Counted from the stretch's first letter, positions 34,399 through 44,149 are shown. The stretch: 64,000 bases of DNA from VAZQ01 sp963744275 (GCA_963744275.1 CAVUSX010000021.1:620001-684000); one strand, 5' to 3'. Notes: generated from the letters alone by a model not told the origin. Made by a program: numbers and translations.

Positions 34399-35272
34399 AT
34401 GGCGAAATCCCCCCGTTCCGACACGCCGTCACTGGCGGATTTGCGGCGCGAGATCGACCGCATCGACGCCGCGATGCACGGCCTGCTGATCGAGCGCAGC
34501 GAGATCATCAACCGTCTGATCAAGGTCAAGAAGACGCAGGAGAAGGGCTCCGCCTTCCGCCCCGCGCGCGAGGCCGACATGATGCGGCGGCTGGTCGACC
34601 GCCATAAGGGCATCCTGCCGCTCGATACCGTGGAGAGCATCTGGCGCGTCATCATCGCCACCTTCACCTATGTGCAGTCGCCGTTCTCGGTCCATGCCGA
34701 CCTGTCGGCGGGCGCGGCGGAAATGCGCGATTCCGCCCGCTTTCATTTCGGCTTCACGGTGCCGTTCGTGGCCCATATGGGGGCCTCCGCGGTGGTCGCC
34801 GCGGTGTCGGATTCCACCGGCGATCTCGGCCTGGTGCCGGCTTTGGCGGTCGCCCGGCGCCGGCGCCTGGTGGAACGCGCTCGAGTTCGACAGCGCGCCC
34901 AAGATCATCGCTCGCCTGCCGTTCGTGGAACGCGACGACCATCCGGCCGGGCTGCCGGTGTTCGTGTTTTCGCGCATCGCCGACGACGCCATGGTGACCG
35001 AGGTGGAGGTCTGGAGCATGCGGGTCGCGGGCTGGAGCGCCACCGCGGCCCGCGCGCTCGCCCCGCTGGCCGAGGTGGTGGCGGCGCCCGACCGGGCCTT
35101 CGATGGGGCGGCGCTGCTGATCTCGGTCCCGCAGGGCGGCAGCATCGCGGCCATCACCGATGCGCTGGTCAAGGCCGGCGCCTCGGTGCGGGCTTCGGCG
35201 CTGGTCGGCAGCCACGCCACCCGCTACCGGGTTTCGGCCGGCGGCGCGCGCCCGGTCGCCACCGGCCGCTGA
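34399..35272 (+). CDS. chorismate mutase with a prephenate-dehydratase-like C-terminal region (frame broken once)
   Basis: About 290 residues. The N-terminal ~90 residues are an AroQ-type chorismate mutase: LADLRREIDRIDAAMHGLLIERSEIINRLIKVKK (substrate-binding Arg and Lys), RPAREADMMRRL, LPLDTVESIWRVIIATFTY. The rest looks like a reduced prephenate-dehydratase or periplasmic-binding fold (FHFGFTVPFVAHMGASAVVAAV, SDSTGDLGLVPA, then LPVFVFSRIADDA, ending GSHATRYRV). Whether it is active is unknown. Frame break near 34850. It precedes hisC and tyrA, so prephenate made here can pass to the next enzymes. Divergent from metX. Confidence 0.85.
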
Positions 35273-35285
35273 GGGGCCGCACGGG

Positions 35286-35312
35286 GGTTTCCCCTTTTCC
35301 GTAAAATGCTCT
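35286..35312. repeat. fragment of dispersed repeat family B
   Basis: GTTTCCCCTTTTCCGTAAAATGCTCT resembles the end of the family B element (CCACTTTTCCTGAAAATGCTCT) at 39581-39642 and, inverted, at 54299-54360. Only the end is preserved here. Confidence 0.5.
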
Positions 35313-35338
35313 ACTGGGTGGCGGAAAGCCTTCCAGTT

Positions 35339-35461
35339 GTCATGGCCGGACATAGCCCGCGAAGACGGGCGTAGACGCCCTGATGTCCGGCCATCTCGAT
35401 GAGGAAGGCACGGTGTTTCCCTATCGAGATCGCCGGGACAAGCCCGGCGATGACACTCAAC
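35339..35461. repeat. dispersed repeat family A, copy 2
   Basis: Begins GTCATGGCCGGACATAGCCCGCGAAGACGGGCG and ends GCCGGGACAAGCCCGGCGATGACACTCAAC, the same end as the copy at 15380. An internal segment GAAGACGGGCGTAGACGCCCTGATG forms its own hairpin and recurs at 42975-43031. It separates the chorismate mutase and hisC genes. Confidence 0.78.
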
Positions 35462-35486
35462 GTAACGGCTCCCACAGTACCGCCTC

Positions 35487-36592
35487 ATGTCAATGCAGCG
35501 TCCCCAACCCCGTCCCGGCGTGCTGGCCATCGATCCTTATGTGCCGGGCAAGAGCGCCGCGCCCGGCGTTGCCCGAGTGTTCAAGCTGTCGTCCAACGAG
35601 ACGCCGCTCGGCCCGAGCCGCCAACGCGATCGCGGCCTATCGGGCGGTCGCCGACCGGCTGGCGGATTATCCGGACGGGGCGGCGAGCGCGCTGCGCGAA
35701 GCTATCGGAGCGCAGCTTCGGGCTCGATCCCAACCGCATCGTGTGCGGGGCCGGCTCCGACGATCTGCTCAATCTCCTCGCCGATGCCTATCTCAGCGAC
35801 GGCGACGAGGCGATCTACACGACGCACGGATTCCTGGTCTACCCGATCGCCACGCTCGGTTCGGGAGCCAAGCCGGTCGTGGCGGCGGAAAAGAGCTTCA
35901 CCGCCGACGTCGATGCCATTCTGGCGGCGCTGAGCGCGCGCACCAAGATCGTCTTTCTCGCCAATCCGAACAATCCGACCGGCACCTACGTGCCGTTCGA
36001 CGAGATCAAGCGGCTGCATCGCGGGCTGCCGCCGGACGTGCTCTTGGTGCTCGACGCCGCCTATGCGGAATACGTGCGCCGCAACGACTACGAATCCGGC
36101 ATCGAATTGGTCGCCACCTCCGACAACGTGGTCATGTGCCGGACCTTCTCGAAGATCCACGGCCTCGCCGCGCTGCGGCTCGGCTGGATGTACGGGCCGG
36201 CCCATGTGGTCGACGCCATCAATCGCATCCGCGGGCCGTTCAACGTGAACGCGGCCGCGATGGCGGCCGGCATCGCCGCCATCGAGGACGGCGCCCATAT
36301 CGAAGCCGCGCGCGCGCACAATGACAAGTGGCTGGCCTGGCTCGGCGAGGAGATCCCCAAGCTCGGGCTCGCGGTGACCCCCAGCGTAGCCAATTTCGTG
36401 CTCATCCATTTCCCGCAAACCCCGGGCCGCACGGCCGCGGAGGCCGATGCCTTTCTCAGCAAGCGCGGTCTCATCCTGCGCCGGGTGAGCGCCTATCATC
36501 TGCCCGATGCGCTGCGCATGACGGTCGGCAGCGAGGAGGCGAACCGGCTGGTGGTCGCAGCGCTGGCCGAGTTCATCGGACGCCCGGCGTGA
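35487..36592 (+). CDS. hisC: histidinol-phosphate / aromatic aminotransferase (frame broken twice)
   Basis: About 367 residues after repair. PLP-dependent class I/II aminotransferase: FKLSSNETPLGPS (N-terminus), YPDGAASALREAI, IVCGAGSDDLLNLLADAYL, LANPNNPTGTYVP, YAEYVRR, and RTFSKIHGLAALRLGW (PLP-binding Lys). Extra bases near 35620 and 35711 split the N-terminal quarter into three frames; the rest is continuous. HisC homologues beside tyrA and chorismate mutase often act as aromatic aminotransferases (prephenate or phenylpyruvate) as well as in histidine synthesis. The stop overlaps the GTG of tyrA (GTGA). Confidence 0.9.
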
Positions 36593-37560
36593 CCAGCAAT
36601 GAACCGCTTTTCAACCGCCTGGCGCTCATCGGCGTCGGTCTCATCGGCTCCTCGATCGCGCGCGCGGCCCGCGCCCAGGGCGTGGTGCGCTCGATCGTGG
36701 CCACCGCCCGCTCGGCGGCGACGCGGGCGCGGGTCGCCGAGCTCGGCCTCGCCGACCAGGTGGTGGAAAGCAACGCCGCTGCGGTCGCGGGCGCCGATCT
36801 GGTCATCGTCTCGATCCCGGTCGGCCAGAGCGGCGCGGTCGCAAAGGAGATCGGGTCTCACCTCGAGCCGGGCGCGATCGTCTCCGATGTCGGCTCGGTC
36901 AAGGCCGCGGTGCTGCGCGATATGGCGCCGCATATTCCCCCGGGCGTGCACTTCGTGCCCGCGCATCCGGTCGCCGGCACCGAATATTCCGGTCCGGACG
37001 CCGGCTTTGCCGAGCTGTTCGTGAACCGCTGGTGCATCCTGACGCCGCCCGCGAACGCGGACCAAGCCGCGGTCGAACGGCTCAAAGCCTTCTGGAGCGC
37101 GCTCGGTGCCAATGTCGAGACCATGACGGCCGAGCATCACGACCTGGTGCTGGCGGTGACCAGCCATCTGCCGCATCTCATCGCCTATACGATCGTCGGC
37201 ACCGCGGACGAATTCGCGCAGGTGACGCGCTCGGAAGTGCTGCAGTTCTCGGCCGGCGGCTTTCGCGACTTCACCCGCATCGCGGCCTCCGATCCGACCA
37301 TGTGGCGCGACGTCTTCCTGGCCAACAAGGATGCGGTGCTGGAGATGCTCGGCCGCTTCAACGAGGACATCGCCGGGCTCACGCGCGCGATCCGCAATGG
37401 CGACGGCGAGGCGCTGTTTGAGCATTTCACCCGCACCCGCGCCATCCGCAAAGGCATCGTGGCGGTCGGCCAGGATTCGCCGGCACCGGACTTCGGCCGT
37501 CCGCATCCGGAATTGCCGCACGAGCCGCTGCCGCCGCCCTATGCGGAAGAAGAGCAGTGA
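36589..37560 (+). CDS. tyrA: prephenate / arogenate dehydrogenase
   Basis: 323 residues from GTG overlapping the hisC stop. NAD(P)-binding GVGLIGSSIARAARA, then VIVSIPVGQSGAVAKEI, VSDVGSVKAAVL, HFVPAHPVAGTEYSGPDAG (substrate-binding), and ITAEHHDLVLAVTSHLPHLIAYTIV-type segment with conserved His. It oxidatively decarboxylates prephenate or arogenate on the way to tyrosine. Placed after chorismate mutase and hisC, it completes a chorismate-to-tyrosine set. Intact; it has an acidic Pro-rich C-terminus (PPPYAEEEQ). Confidence 0.95.
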   Translation: MTSNEPLFNRLALIGVGLIGSSIARAARAQGVVRSIVATARSAATRARVAELGLADQVVESNAAAVAGADLVIVSIPVGQSGAVAKEIGSHLEPGAIVSDVGSVKAAVLRDMAPHIPPGVHFVPAHPVAGTEYSGPDAGFAELFVNRWCILTPPANADQAAVERLKAFWSALGANVETMTAEHHDLVLAVTSHLPHLIAYTIVGTADEFAQVTRSEVLQFSAGGFRDFTRIAASDPTMWRDVFLANKDAVLEMLGRFNEDIAGLTRAIRNGDGEALFEHFTRTRAIRKGIVAVGQDSPAPDFGRPHPELPHEPLPPPYAEEEQ

Positions 37561-37578
37561 GCAGATCGGTCGTCGGTC

Positions 37579-38705
37579 TCAGAACAGCGGCGGCGCGCGG
37601 CCGAGGCTGAAAGGTCCCAGCCGGATTTCGCCGTCGTCGAAGCGCAGCGGCACCGTGACGGCCGGCTTGCCTTCGAGCGTGGTGTTCTGGCCGACGGCGC
37701 CGAGCCCGGCCACGATGCCGGGGGCGGCATTCTGGCGCGCGATCGCGCCCAGGCCCGGCAGCATGCGATCGAGCGCGTCGAACGCGGAACCGATCTGGCC
37801 CTGCGAGACCATATCGTTGATGCCGAGCTCTTGCAGCAGCTTGGCGAGCTCGACGATGGTCACCTGCATCTGGCCGTTGAGGCCGCCGCGCGGCGTGAGG
37901 CTCAGCGTGCCTTCGCCGACCGCGATGACGTCGCCCTGCTGCACGCGCGCCTTGCTGATCGTGAGGCTGCCGCCGCGCGCCTGCCATTCCTTGAACAGGA
38001 CCGGCCACGGCTTGGGAGCGATACCGGCGACCCCGTTCAGCACGCCGGTGACGTCGGCATCGAGCGGCGCGGCCAGGATCGGATGCAGCGCCGGGGCGGA
38101 CGCGGCGGCGAGCCGCAAGACGAGATCGACGGCCGGATTGTCGGCCGGCGAGCCCGCCACCCGGCGGCCGTGCAGCTCGACATGCGCGGCCTGAAACACG
38201 GCGGGGCTGACGCCACCGTCGGTGCGCTCGACGCGCGGATCCTCGCCCACGATCGAGACCCGCTCCGCACCGCTGAGCGAAGCCCGCACGCTGGCTTGGG
38301 CGAGCCGCCAATGGGCCAGGAAGCTTGGCGGCTTGCCGGGCTCGCCGAGCGCGAGCGGCCCGGCGAATTCGCCGATCACCAAGGCCGGCTCATAGATCTG
38401 CCACGCCAGCAGAGCATCCGCGGCCTTCAGCGCGAGCGCAGGCCCCATGTCGGACAGCTGCGCGCTCGGCTCGGAGCAGCGCACCTCGATGCGGAACGGA
38501 AAGCCGGCGATCGACCGGGTGCCGCAGTCGTAGATCGCGGCCTTGCTGTGCCTCGCGCGCGCGCCAGCGCGTCGATCTCGTCCGGGGCCCGTGCCGCGAT
38601 ATAGAACCAGCCCGCGCTCCACAGCGCCGCCAGGATGACCACCAGGGAGAACGGCACGAAGAGCAGCCAGCGCCGCCGGCGCGAGGTATTGGCGGAATTA
38701 TCCAT
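37579..38705 (-). CDS. DUF2125 family exported protein (frame broken once)
   Basis: About 375 residues. An N-terminal membrane anchor (RRRRWLLFVPFSLVVILAALWSAGWFYIAARAPDE) leads into a beta-rich exported domain: IYDCGTRSIAGFPFRIEVRC (conserved family motif), then many strands up to PLRFDDGEIRLGPFSLGRAPPLF at the C-terminus. The frame changes near 38555. DUF2125 has no known role; it may be an envelope protein. Convergent with tyrA, with 18 bp between the stops. Confidence 0.83.
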
Positions 38706-38900
38706 CGGCAACGCTCCCTGGAGCCCGGATGGTCTTCACAAGCGGCCGATTGCGGCGTTTCCAAGTCGCCCACGCTGCGCTGGTCCGCCAGCAGAGATGG
38801 GCGGCGTCGCGGGACGTCAAATCGATTTTCAGGTCGCCTCACTCGTGCTCTAATCGATGTCAGGACTGTCGCGCTCCCAGGAGCTGATAGGCCGCAGACA

Positions 38901-39519
38901 TTGGGCCGGAACCTGCCGGAGACATCTGCCCGGAGCGGCCGGACCGAATCGCTGGACCCCGACCTCGCACATGCCGCCGGAGACCTTTGGGTGTTCGGCT
39001 ATGGCTCGCTCATGTGGCGGCCCGGCTTCGATTTCCACGAGCGGATCGAGGCCCGCCTGACCGGCGCGCACCGGGCGCTGTGCGTTTATTCGTTCGTTCA
39101 TCGCGGCACGCCCGAACGGCCCGGCCTGGTGCTCGGGCTCGACCGCGGCGGCGCCTGCCAGGGCATCGCGTTTCGGGTCGCGGCCGCCGACCGCGCCAAG
39201 ACCATCGCCTATCTGCGGGCGCGCGAGCAGGCGACCGGGGTCTACCGCGAATGCGTGCGCCGCGTCTCGCTGAAAGGCGAGCAGGCCGCGCCAGGTTTCC
39301 GCGCTGTGCTACGTGGTCGATCGCAGCCATGTCCAATATGCCGGCCGCCTGCCGCTCGCCGAGCAGCTGCACTACATCCGCCAGGGCCACGGACAATCCG
39401 GCCCCAACCGCGACTATGTGTTGGCCACCGTCGCCGCCATGGAGGCGCTCGGCTTGCGTGAATCGGAGCTGCACTTGCTGGCCGCGCGGCTGAAGGGAGC
39501 GCACGAAGGCGCCGGTTGA
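38901..39519 (+). CDS. chaC: ChaC-like gamma-glutamylcyclotransferase (frame broken once)
   Basis: About 205 residues. LWVFGYGSLMWRPGFDFHER is the ChaC N-terminus (YGSL substrate loop); GLVLGLDRGGACQGIAFRV and the catalytic-Glu region after YLRAREQATGVYRE follow. Degrades glutathione to 5-oxoproline and Cys-Gly. One extra base at 39291 (GCGCCAGG for GCGCAGG) breaks the frame; it resumes as VVDRSHVQYAGRLPLAEQLHYI. The start is unclear: no ATG lies in frame close to DLWVFGYG. I chose TTG 38901; an ATG in another frame (38857) with a further frame error is also possible. Confidence 0.82.
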
Positions 39520-39580
39520 GGAAATTTGCGGCGCGGTTTTCTACAAATCCGGGCCCGGCTGGTCGGGCGGCGGGTTAGCT

Positions 39581-39642
39581 ATCTTGCATTGTCGCATTTT
39601 CGGACGGAAAACCGGTGTCCACTTTTCCTGAAAATGCTCTAG
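39581..39642. repeat. dispersed repeat family B, copy (minus orientation)
   Basis: Read on the minus strand: GAGCATTTTCAGGAAAAGTG, GACACCGGTTTTCCGTCCG, AAAATGCGACAATGCAAG. The same sequence occurs on plus at 54299-54360, and a partial copy at 40468-40513. It contains no gene and lies between chaC and the acyltransferase gene. Confidence 0.78.
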
Positions 39643-39647
39643 CCCGA

Positions 39648-40433
39648 TCAATCGTGGTGCTGCGGACGGCTCGCCGCATCGAGCCCGCGCTCGCCCTCCC
39701 GGATCAGCCGCGCGGTGGCGGTCTCGATCGCCTGCTGCAGGCGCTCGAAGAAGACCTGCTTGTCGAGCCCGGGTGCGATCGGATCGAGAAATTCGGCCAC
39801 GATCGTGCCGGGATTGCGGCGGATCGAGCGCCGCGGCCAGAACAGGCCGGAGTTGAGCGCGATCGGCAGGCACGCAACCCCGCTCTCGGCATAGAGATGA
39901 ACGACCCCGTATTTGTATTTGGGCTCGGCGCCGGGCGGCCGGCGCGTGCCTTCGGGAAAGATGACGATCTGCCGGTCGCGGGCGAGCTCGATGCGGGCGC
40001 GGGCGCTGATGGCGGCGAGCGCCTGCGAGCGCGCGCCGCGATCGACCGGGATCATCTGGGCCTTGCGGGCATACCAGCCGAAGAACGGCAACCACATCAG
40101 CTCGCGCTTGAGGATGAAGGCCGGATCGGCGAACAGCGGCACCAGGGCGAACGTCTCCCACAGCGACTGGTGCTTGGAGGCGACCAGCAGAGCACCCGGC
40201 GGAATCCTGTCCAAGCCGCGCAGCTCGAAGGTGATGCCGCAAACGGTCCGCAGCAGCCAATTGTTGCTGCGGGCCCAGAACCGCACCACCTCCAGGATGG
40301 CACGCCGCGGCATCACCAGGGTCGGCAGCGCCAGGCACATGAGCGCGATCATGTTCAGATAGAACAGGACGTTGAACAGAACGGAACGAATGATCACGCG
40401 CACGACGGGACCACCGGCCTGGTCCGGCGCCAT
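39648..40433 (-). CDS. plsC: 1-acyl-sn-glycerol-3-phosphate acyltransferase (PlsC-like)
   Basis: 261 residues from MAPDQAGGP. N-terminal membrane helix (LFNVLFYLNMIALMCLALPTLVM). Acyltransferase block I ASKHQSLWETF, where the usual HX4D is HX4E; block II FILKRELMWLPFFGWYARKAQMIPVDR; block III IVIFPEGTRRPPGAEPKYKYG; block IV VACLPIALNSG. Makes phosphatidic acid from lysophosphatidic acid in the inner membrane. Intact. The Glu in block I is common in this subgroup of alphaproteobacteria as far as I recall. Confidence 0.9.
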   Translation of the reverse strand: MAPDQAGGPVVRVIIRSVLFNVLFYLNMIALMCLALPTLVMPRRAILEVVRFWARSNNWLLRTVCGITFELRGLDRIPPGALLVASKHQSLWETFALVPLFADPAFILKRELMWLPFFGWYARKAQMIPVDRGARSQALAAISARARIELARDRQIVIFPEGTRRPPGAEPKYKYGVVHLYAESGVACLPIALNSGLFWPRRSIRRNPGTIVAEFLDPIAPGLDKQVFFERLQQAIETATARLIREGERGLDAASRPQHHD

Positions 40434-41278
40434 GACCGCCGGCCGGCGGCTGCGGGAGATCGGAATATCATTCTTGCACCGTCGTGTTTCGGCCGGAAAC
40501 CCGGACACCACCGTTCCGAGGATGAACTACCCGGCGCGGCTTTCGGATCGGCGCCGCGGGAGCGACGCTCGGGCGATCGCGATCGGCGGCACGGCGGCGG
40601 CCGTGCGCGCCGTCGAGGCGGATCGAACCGCATGCGCATGCGGGCGACCACGTATTTGAGATATTCGGACAGCATCAGCTTCAGGGTGGCGCCATGCGTC
40701 CACCAGGGCTCGGCATGCAGCTTTTCGGCGATCACCGGAAACGGCAGCAGAGCGACGTCCGGGAGCTGATGGGCGATCTCGGCGATGGCGCGCGGCATAT
40801 GGTAGCTCGAGGTGACGACGATCAGCGAGCGGAAGCCGCAACTCTGCGCCCAATGCCTGGTCTCGATGGCGTTGCCGAGCGTGTTGAGGGAACGATCGAA
40901 ATCGACGCAACAGCTGACCACGCCGCCATATTCCGGGTTGAGGCGCGATATCTCGCCGGACGTGGTCGCCCGGTTGACGCCGCTGATCAAGAGACGCTTG
41001 CCGCGGCCGGCGGCGAGAAGCTCGATCGCGTCGGAAATGCGCGAGGCGCCGCCGGTCAGCACCACGATCCCGTCGGCGTCGCGTTGCAGCACGATCTCGT
41101 CGGCCGGCAGGCTCCACAGGAACCAGCCGAAGCCGGCCCCCAGGAACAGCAACGCGATCGCGCAGAGCGCGATCACCGACCGCCCCATGCGCCGCAGCCG
41201 CGAACGCGCGGGGCGCCCCGATGGCTCCAGCCGGCGCGCCGTGCCGCCGCCCTCGGTCTTTGATTGAACCCTCGGCAT
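40394..41278 (-). CDS. YdcF-family (DUF218) membrane protein
   Basis: Up to ~294 residues. An Arg-rich N-terminus, one membrane helix (SVIALCAIALLFLGAGFGWFLW), then the DUF218 domain: GIVVLTGGASRISDAIELLAAGRGKRLLISGVNRATTS, ETRHWAQSCGFRSLIVVTSSYHMPRAIAEIAH. DUF218 proteins (YdcF, SanA, ElyC) act in envelope or exopolysaccharide processes. The natural end is unclear: after RMRMRFDPP the frame becomes Arg/Pro-rich and overlaps the acyltransferase start; a frame change near 40610 would end it at 40527 instead (PRRRSESRAG). Confidence 0.82.
   Translation of the reverse strand: MPRVQSKTEGGGTARRLEPSGRPARSRLRRMGRSVIALCAIALLFLGAGFGWFLWSLPADEIVLQRDADGIVVLTGGASRISDAIELLAAGRGKRLLISGVNRATTSGEISRLNPEYGGVVSCCVDFDRSLNTLGNAIETRHWAQSCGFRSLIVVTSSYHMPRAIAEIAHQLPDVALLPFPVIAEKLHAEPWWTHGATLKLMLSEYLKYVVARMRMRFDPPRRRARPPPCRRSRSPERRSRGADPKAAPGSSSSERWCPGFRPKHDGARMIFRSPAAAGRRSWRRTRPVVPSCA
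40468..40513. repeat. partial copy of dispersed repeat family B
   Basis: ATCATTCTTGCACCGTCGTG, TTTCGGCCGGAAACCCGGACACCA. It aligns with the first two-thirds of 39581-39642 with several mismatches. It lies between the acyltransferase start and the YdcF end. Confidence 0.5.
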
Positions 41279-41340
41279 CGATCTTTCCATCCCGGGAAAT
41301 CATAGCGCAAAATTCGGCGTCGTGGTGGCAATGTGGAACG

Positions 41341-42312
41341 TCATCGAACGGTTTCGAGCGTACGGTTGACGGTGTGGCGCGAGGTCGCCGCCGTCACCAG
41401 GGCGGTCAGCACGATCTGCGCCGCCACCGCCGCGTAGCCGGCAAGCCCGATCGAGAAGGTGCCGAAAAAGGCGGCGAGCTGCGCGCCGGCTGCGCTGCGC
41501 AAAAGCCAGCCGTTGCCGAGATCGATGAGCACGAACAACAGGAGGGCGAGCCCGCCCCCGATCGCACCCCCCTTGAGGCCGAGCAGCATGAAATGGCGCT
41601 GGAAGTGTCCGGCGATGAAGCTGTTCTTGGCGCCGATGAAATGCAGCACCTCGATGACCTGACGGTTGGTCGCCATCACGCCGCGGGTCGCGAACGTCAC
41701 CGACAGTACGGTCGCCAGCATCACCAGCGCCAGCACGCCGGTGGCGCCCGCCACGATCGTGCGGGTCATGACCCGCATGTGATCGACGAATTCACGGTGG
41801 TCGTCGAGACTCGCGGGCGGGACCTGCGCGGCGAGGGAAGCGCGCAGCTCTTCGAGATCGGGCGCGCCACCGGGAGCGATCACGACCGCGACGATGCGCG
41901 GGACCGGCAGCTCGTCGAGCACCAGTCCGCCCAGCCATGGCTGAAGCAATTGAGTGGATTCCTCCTTTGAATAGGGCCGGACCGAGGCGATGCCGGAAGC
42001 CGCGCCCGCGATCGCGGCCGCTTTGGCGATATCGGCCTCGATATCGCGGCCCGTCACCGGGCGAACCTGGATCGTGACCTCGCGCGCCAGATCGGCCTGC
42101 CAATCGCCCGCCGCCGCCCGCAACAGCATGACGGCGCCGATGGTGATCGAGGCCAGAAAGGTCATGATGGCGATGACCGCGATCAGGGCGTGCCCCGCGA
42201 TCGTCGCCTTCGGTACGATCGAGGCCTCGAAGCGCGGCAGCGGCAGCTCGGCGCCGGTCCCCGCGCGCTCGCCCGGATCGGTTCCGTCCGCCCCGATGCC
42301 GGTATCAATCAT
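41341..42312 (-). CDS. ftsX: FtsX-like cell division permease
   Basis: 323 residues from MIDTGIGADG. The start overlaps the ftsE stop (ATGATTGA). Four membrane helices: IAGHALIAVIAIMTFLASITIGAVMLL, then a periplasmic domain (VTIQVRPVTGRDIEADIAKAA), then GATGVLALVMLATVLSVTFATRGVM, LKGGAIGGGLALLLFVLIDLG and GLAGYAAVAAQIVLTALVTAATS. Cytoplasmic loop VMATNRQVIEVLHFIGAKNSFIAGHFQRHF is the typical FtsX signature. FtsEX regulates periplasmic peptidoglycan hydrolases at division. Confidence 0.92.
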   Translation of the reverse strand: MIDTGIGADGTDPGERAGTGAELPLPRFEASIVPKATIAGHALIAVIAIMTFLASITIGAVMLLRAAAGDWQADLAREVTIQVRPVTGRDIEADIAKAAAIAGAASGIASVRPYSKEESTQLLQPWLGGLVLDELPVPRIVAVVIAPGGAPDLEELRASLAAQVPPASLDDHREFVDHMRVMTRTIVAGATGVLALVMLATVLSVTFATRGVMATNRQVIEVLHFIGAKNSFIAGHFQRHFMLLGLKGGAIGGGLALLLFVLIDLGNGWLLRSAAGAQLAAFFGTFSIGLAGYAAVAAQIVLTALVTAATSRHTVNRTLETVR

Positions 42313-42964
42313 AGACATGCAGCCGACCTTCGTGCAGCACCAGCCGACGGGCATCGTACTGATCCATCAGCGCGATATCGTGCGTGGCCAGCAGCACCGA
42401 GGTGCCCGATTTGTTGAGCTCGATGAACAACCGCAGCAGGCGTTGCGCGTGATTGGGATCGACGTTGCCGGTAGGCTCGTCGGCCAGCAAGAGCTGCGGG
42501 CGCGCGATCACGGCACGCGCGATCGCGGCGCGCTGCTTCTCGCCGCCCGACAGGACCGGCGGCAGCGCCCACATGCGATCGCCGAGGCCGACCCAGTGCA
42601 GGAGCTCCACCACCTCTTCGCGAAAGCTGTCCTCGGTGCGGCCCATGACCCGGAAGGGCAGCGCGACGTTTTCATAGGTAGTCATGTGGTCGAGCAGACG
42701 GAAATCCTGAAACACGATGCCGATGCGCCGCCGCAGCGTCGCCAGCGCATCCTTGCTCAGCGTCGCGACATCGTGCCCGAACAGCGTGATGAGACCGCGC
42801 GTGGGCCGCAGCGAGAGGAACAGCATGCGCAGGAGCGAGGTCTTGCCGGCCCCGGAGGGCCCGGTCAGGAACTGAAACGAATGCGAATCGATCCGGAACG
42901 TCAGGTCGCGCAGGACCTCCGGTCCGAGCCCATAGCGCAGGCCGACATTCTCGAATCGAACCAC
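42305..42964 (-). CDS. ftsE: FtsE cell division ATPase
   Basis: 219 residues from GTG (VVRFENVGLRYG), six bases after GGAG. Walker A GPSGAGKTS, Q-loop FQDFRLLDHMTTYENVALP (a diagnostic FtsE segment), signature LSGGEKQRAAIARAVIARP, Walker B LLLADEPTGNVDP and switch LATHD. The frame extends 16 codons further upstream, but that part (MKTGANALMFRPSETD) is translated from a dispersed repeat and should be left out. FtsE and FtsX are co-transcribed, with a conserved neighbourhood (zinc-ribbon protein, CpdR) on the other strand. Confidence 0.93.
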   Translation of the reverse strand: MVRFENVGLRYGLGPEVLRDLTFRIDSHSFQFLTGPSGAGKTSLLRMLFLSLRPTRGLITLFGHDVATLSKDALATLRRRIGIVFQDFRLLDHMTTYENVALPFRVMGRTEDSFREEVVELLHWVGLGDRMWALPPVLSGGEKQRAAIARAVIARPQLLLADEPTGNVDPNHAQRLLRLFIELNKSGTSVLLATHDIALMDQYDARRLVLHEGRLHVYD

Positions 42965-42974
42965 GTCAGTCTCC

Positions 42975-43031
42975 GATGGCCGAAACATCAGGGCGTTTGC
43001 GCCCGTCTTCACGGGCTAGGTCCGGCCACGG
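42975..43031. repeat. dispersed repeat family A, partial inverted copy 3
   Basis: On the minus strand: GTGGCCGGACCTAGCCCGTG, AAGACGGGCGCAAACGCCCTGATG, TTTCGGCCATCG. It matches the first half of copy 2 (35339-35400). It lies just upstream of ftsE and accounts for an apparent extension of that gene. Confidence 0.72.
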
Positions 43032-43237
43032 CCAAGATAGGCGTTCCGCCTGATTCGCGCTTATACCAGCGGTCCGGGTGCCTGACTTGTACCGCGGTCT
43101 CGCGCAGCCGGGGGCGGACGCCACCGGTAGGCTGATACCCGCCTGCGGATTTGGACCGGCGGGGCCCGACATGGTTTCCGATCCGTTAACGGATCGCCTG
43201 CTAGGCTCCCGACAATTCTATCCGCGGCGAGTGGCCG

Positions 43238-44149
43238 ATGCAGATTACCTGTCCCAACTGCCAGACCTCGTATCAGGTCGATCCGTCCTCTGTGGGAGAG
43301 ACAGGGCGATCGGTCAGGTGCGCGCGTTGCCGCACCGTCTGGTTCGCGGCCAATACGGCCGCGCTGTCCGAGATCGCCGTATCCCACCGGGCCGAGATGG
43401 CTCAGTTCGCCCCCGTATCCGCGGCCGAGGCGCAGGCGCCTTGGCCGGAGCAGGACGCATCACCGGCCGGCACACCCGATCCGGCGGATGTCGGGTTCGT
43501 GCACGACGCCCCCCCGACGCGCCGATTCGGCCAGCTCCGATGATCCCTCGGCCGGGGACGACACGCGTCGGACGGGCCTCTGATCGAGTCCCCGGCGCTC
43601 GCCCCGATCGAGCACGAGGCCGCCGTCGACCCACTGCCGGAAGACATCGAAACCGTCGCGGCCCGCCGCGCCAAGGAGCGGGCCCGCAATCGGCGCTTCG
43701 GTTGGCCGCTGCCCGCCTTGCCGAGCGCCATCCTGGCGCTCATTCTGCTGGACTCGGGCCTGATCGGCTGGCGCAGCGAAATCGTGCGGGTCGTCCCGCA
43801 GACCGCGTCGCTCTACGCGGCTGTCGGATTGCCGGTCAACCTGCGCGGCCTCGCCCTCGCCGATGTCAGCACCGAGGCGGTGACCAACGAGGGCGCGCCC
43901 GTGCTGTTGATCCAGGGCCGGATCGTGAGCACGGCGAAACGCACCGTCGGGGTGCCGCGGCTGCGATTTGCGATCCGCAACGCGGGCGGGATCGAGATCT
44001 ACAGCTGGACGGCGTTGCCGACACGCAGCCTGCTTTCGCCGGGCGAGACCGTGGCGTTCCAATCGCGGCTGGCCTCGCCGCCGCCCGAGACACACGACGT
44101 GCTGGTGCGATTCTACAACCGTCACGACCTCGGAGTCGGCATCCAGTGA
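43238..44149 (+). CDS. zinc-ribbon (MJ0042) protein with C-terminal DUF3426-like domain (frame broken twice, compensating)
   Basis: About 303 residues. The N-terminal zinc ribbon has two Cys pairs (CPNCQTSYQVDP ... CARCRTVWF). A charged, Pro-rich linker leads to one membrane helix (AILALILLDSGLIGW). The C-terminal domain has VNEGAPVLLIQGRIV-like strands (NEGAPVLLIQGRIVSTAKRT, LRFAIRNAGGIEIYSW). Between 43533 and 43573 the middle runs in another frame (DDPSAGDDTRRTG), then returns, so the two errors cancel. Function unknown. Divergent from ftsE; its stop is six bases before cpdR. Confidence 0.8.

Noticed and set aside
42965..43012. N-terminal extension of FtsE (MKTGANALMFRPSETD)
   Set aside because: It is translated from a dispersed repeat. 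The GTG at 42964 with GGAG upstream gives the normal FtsE length.
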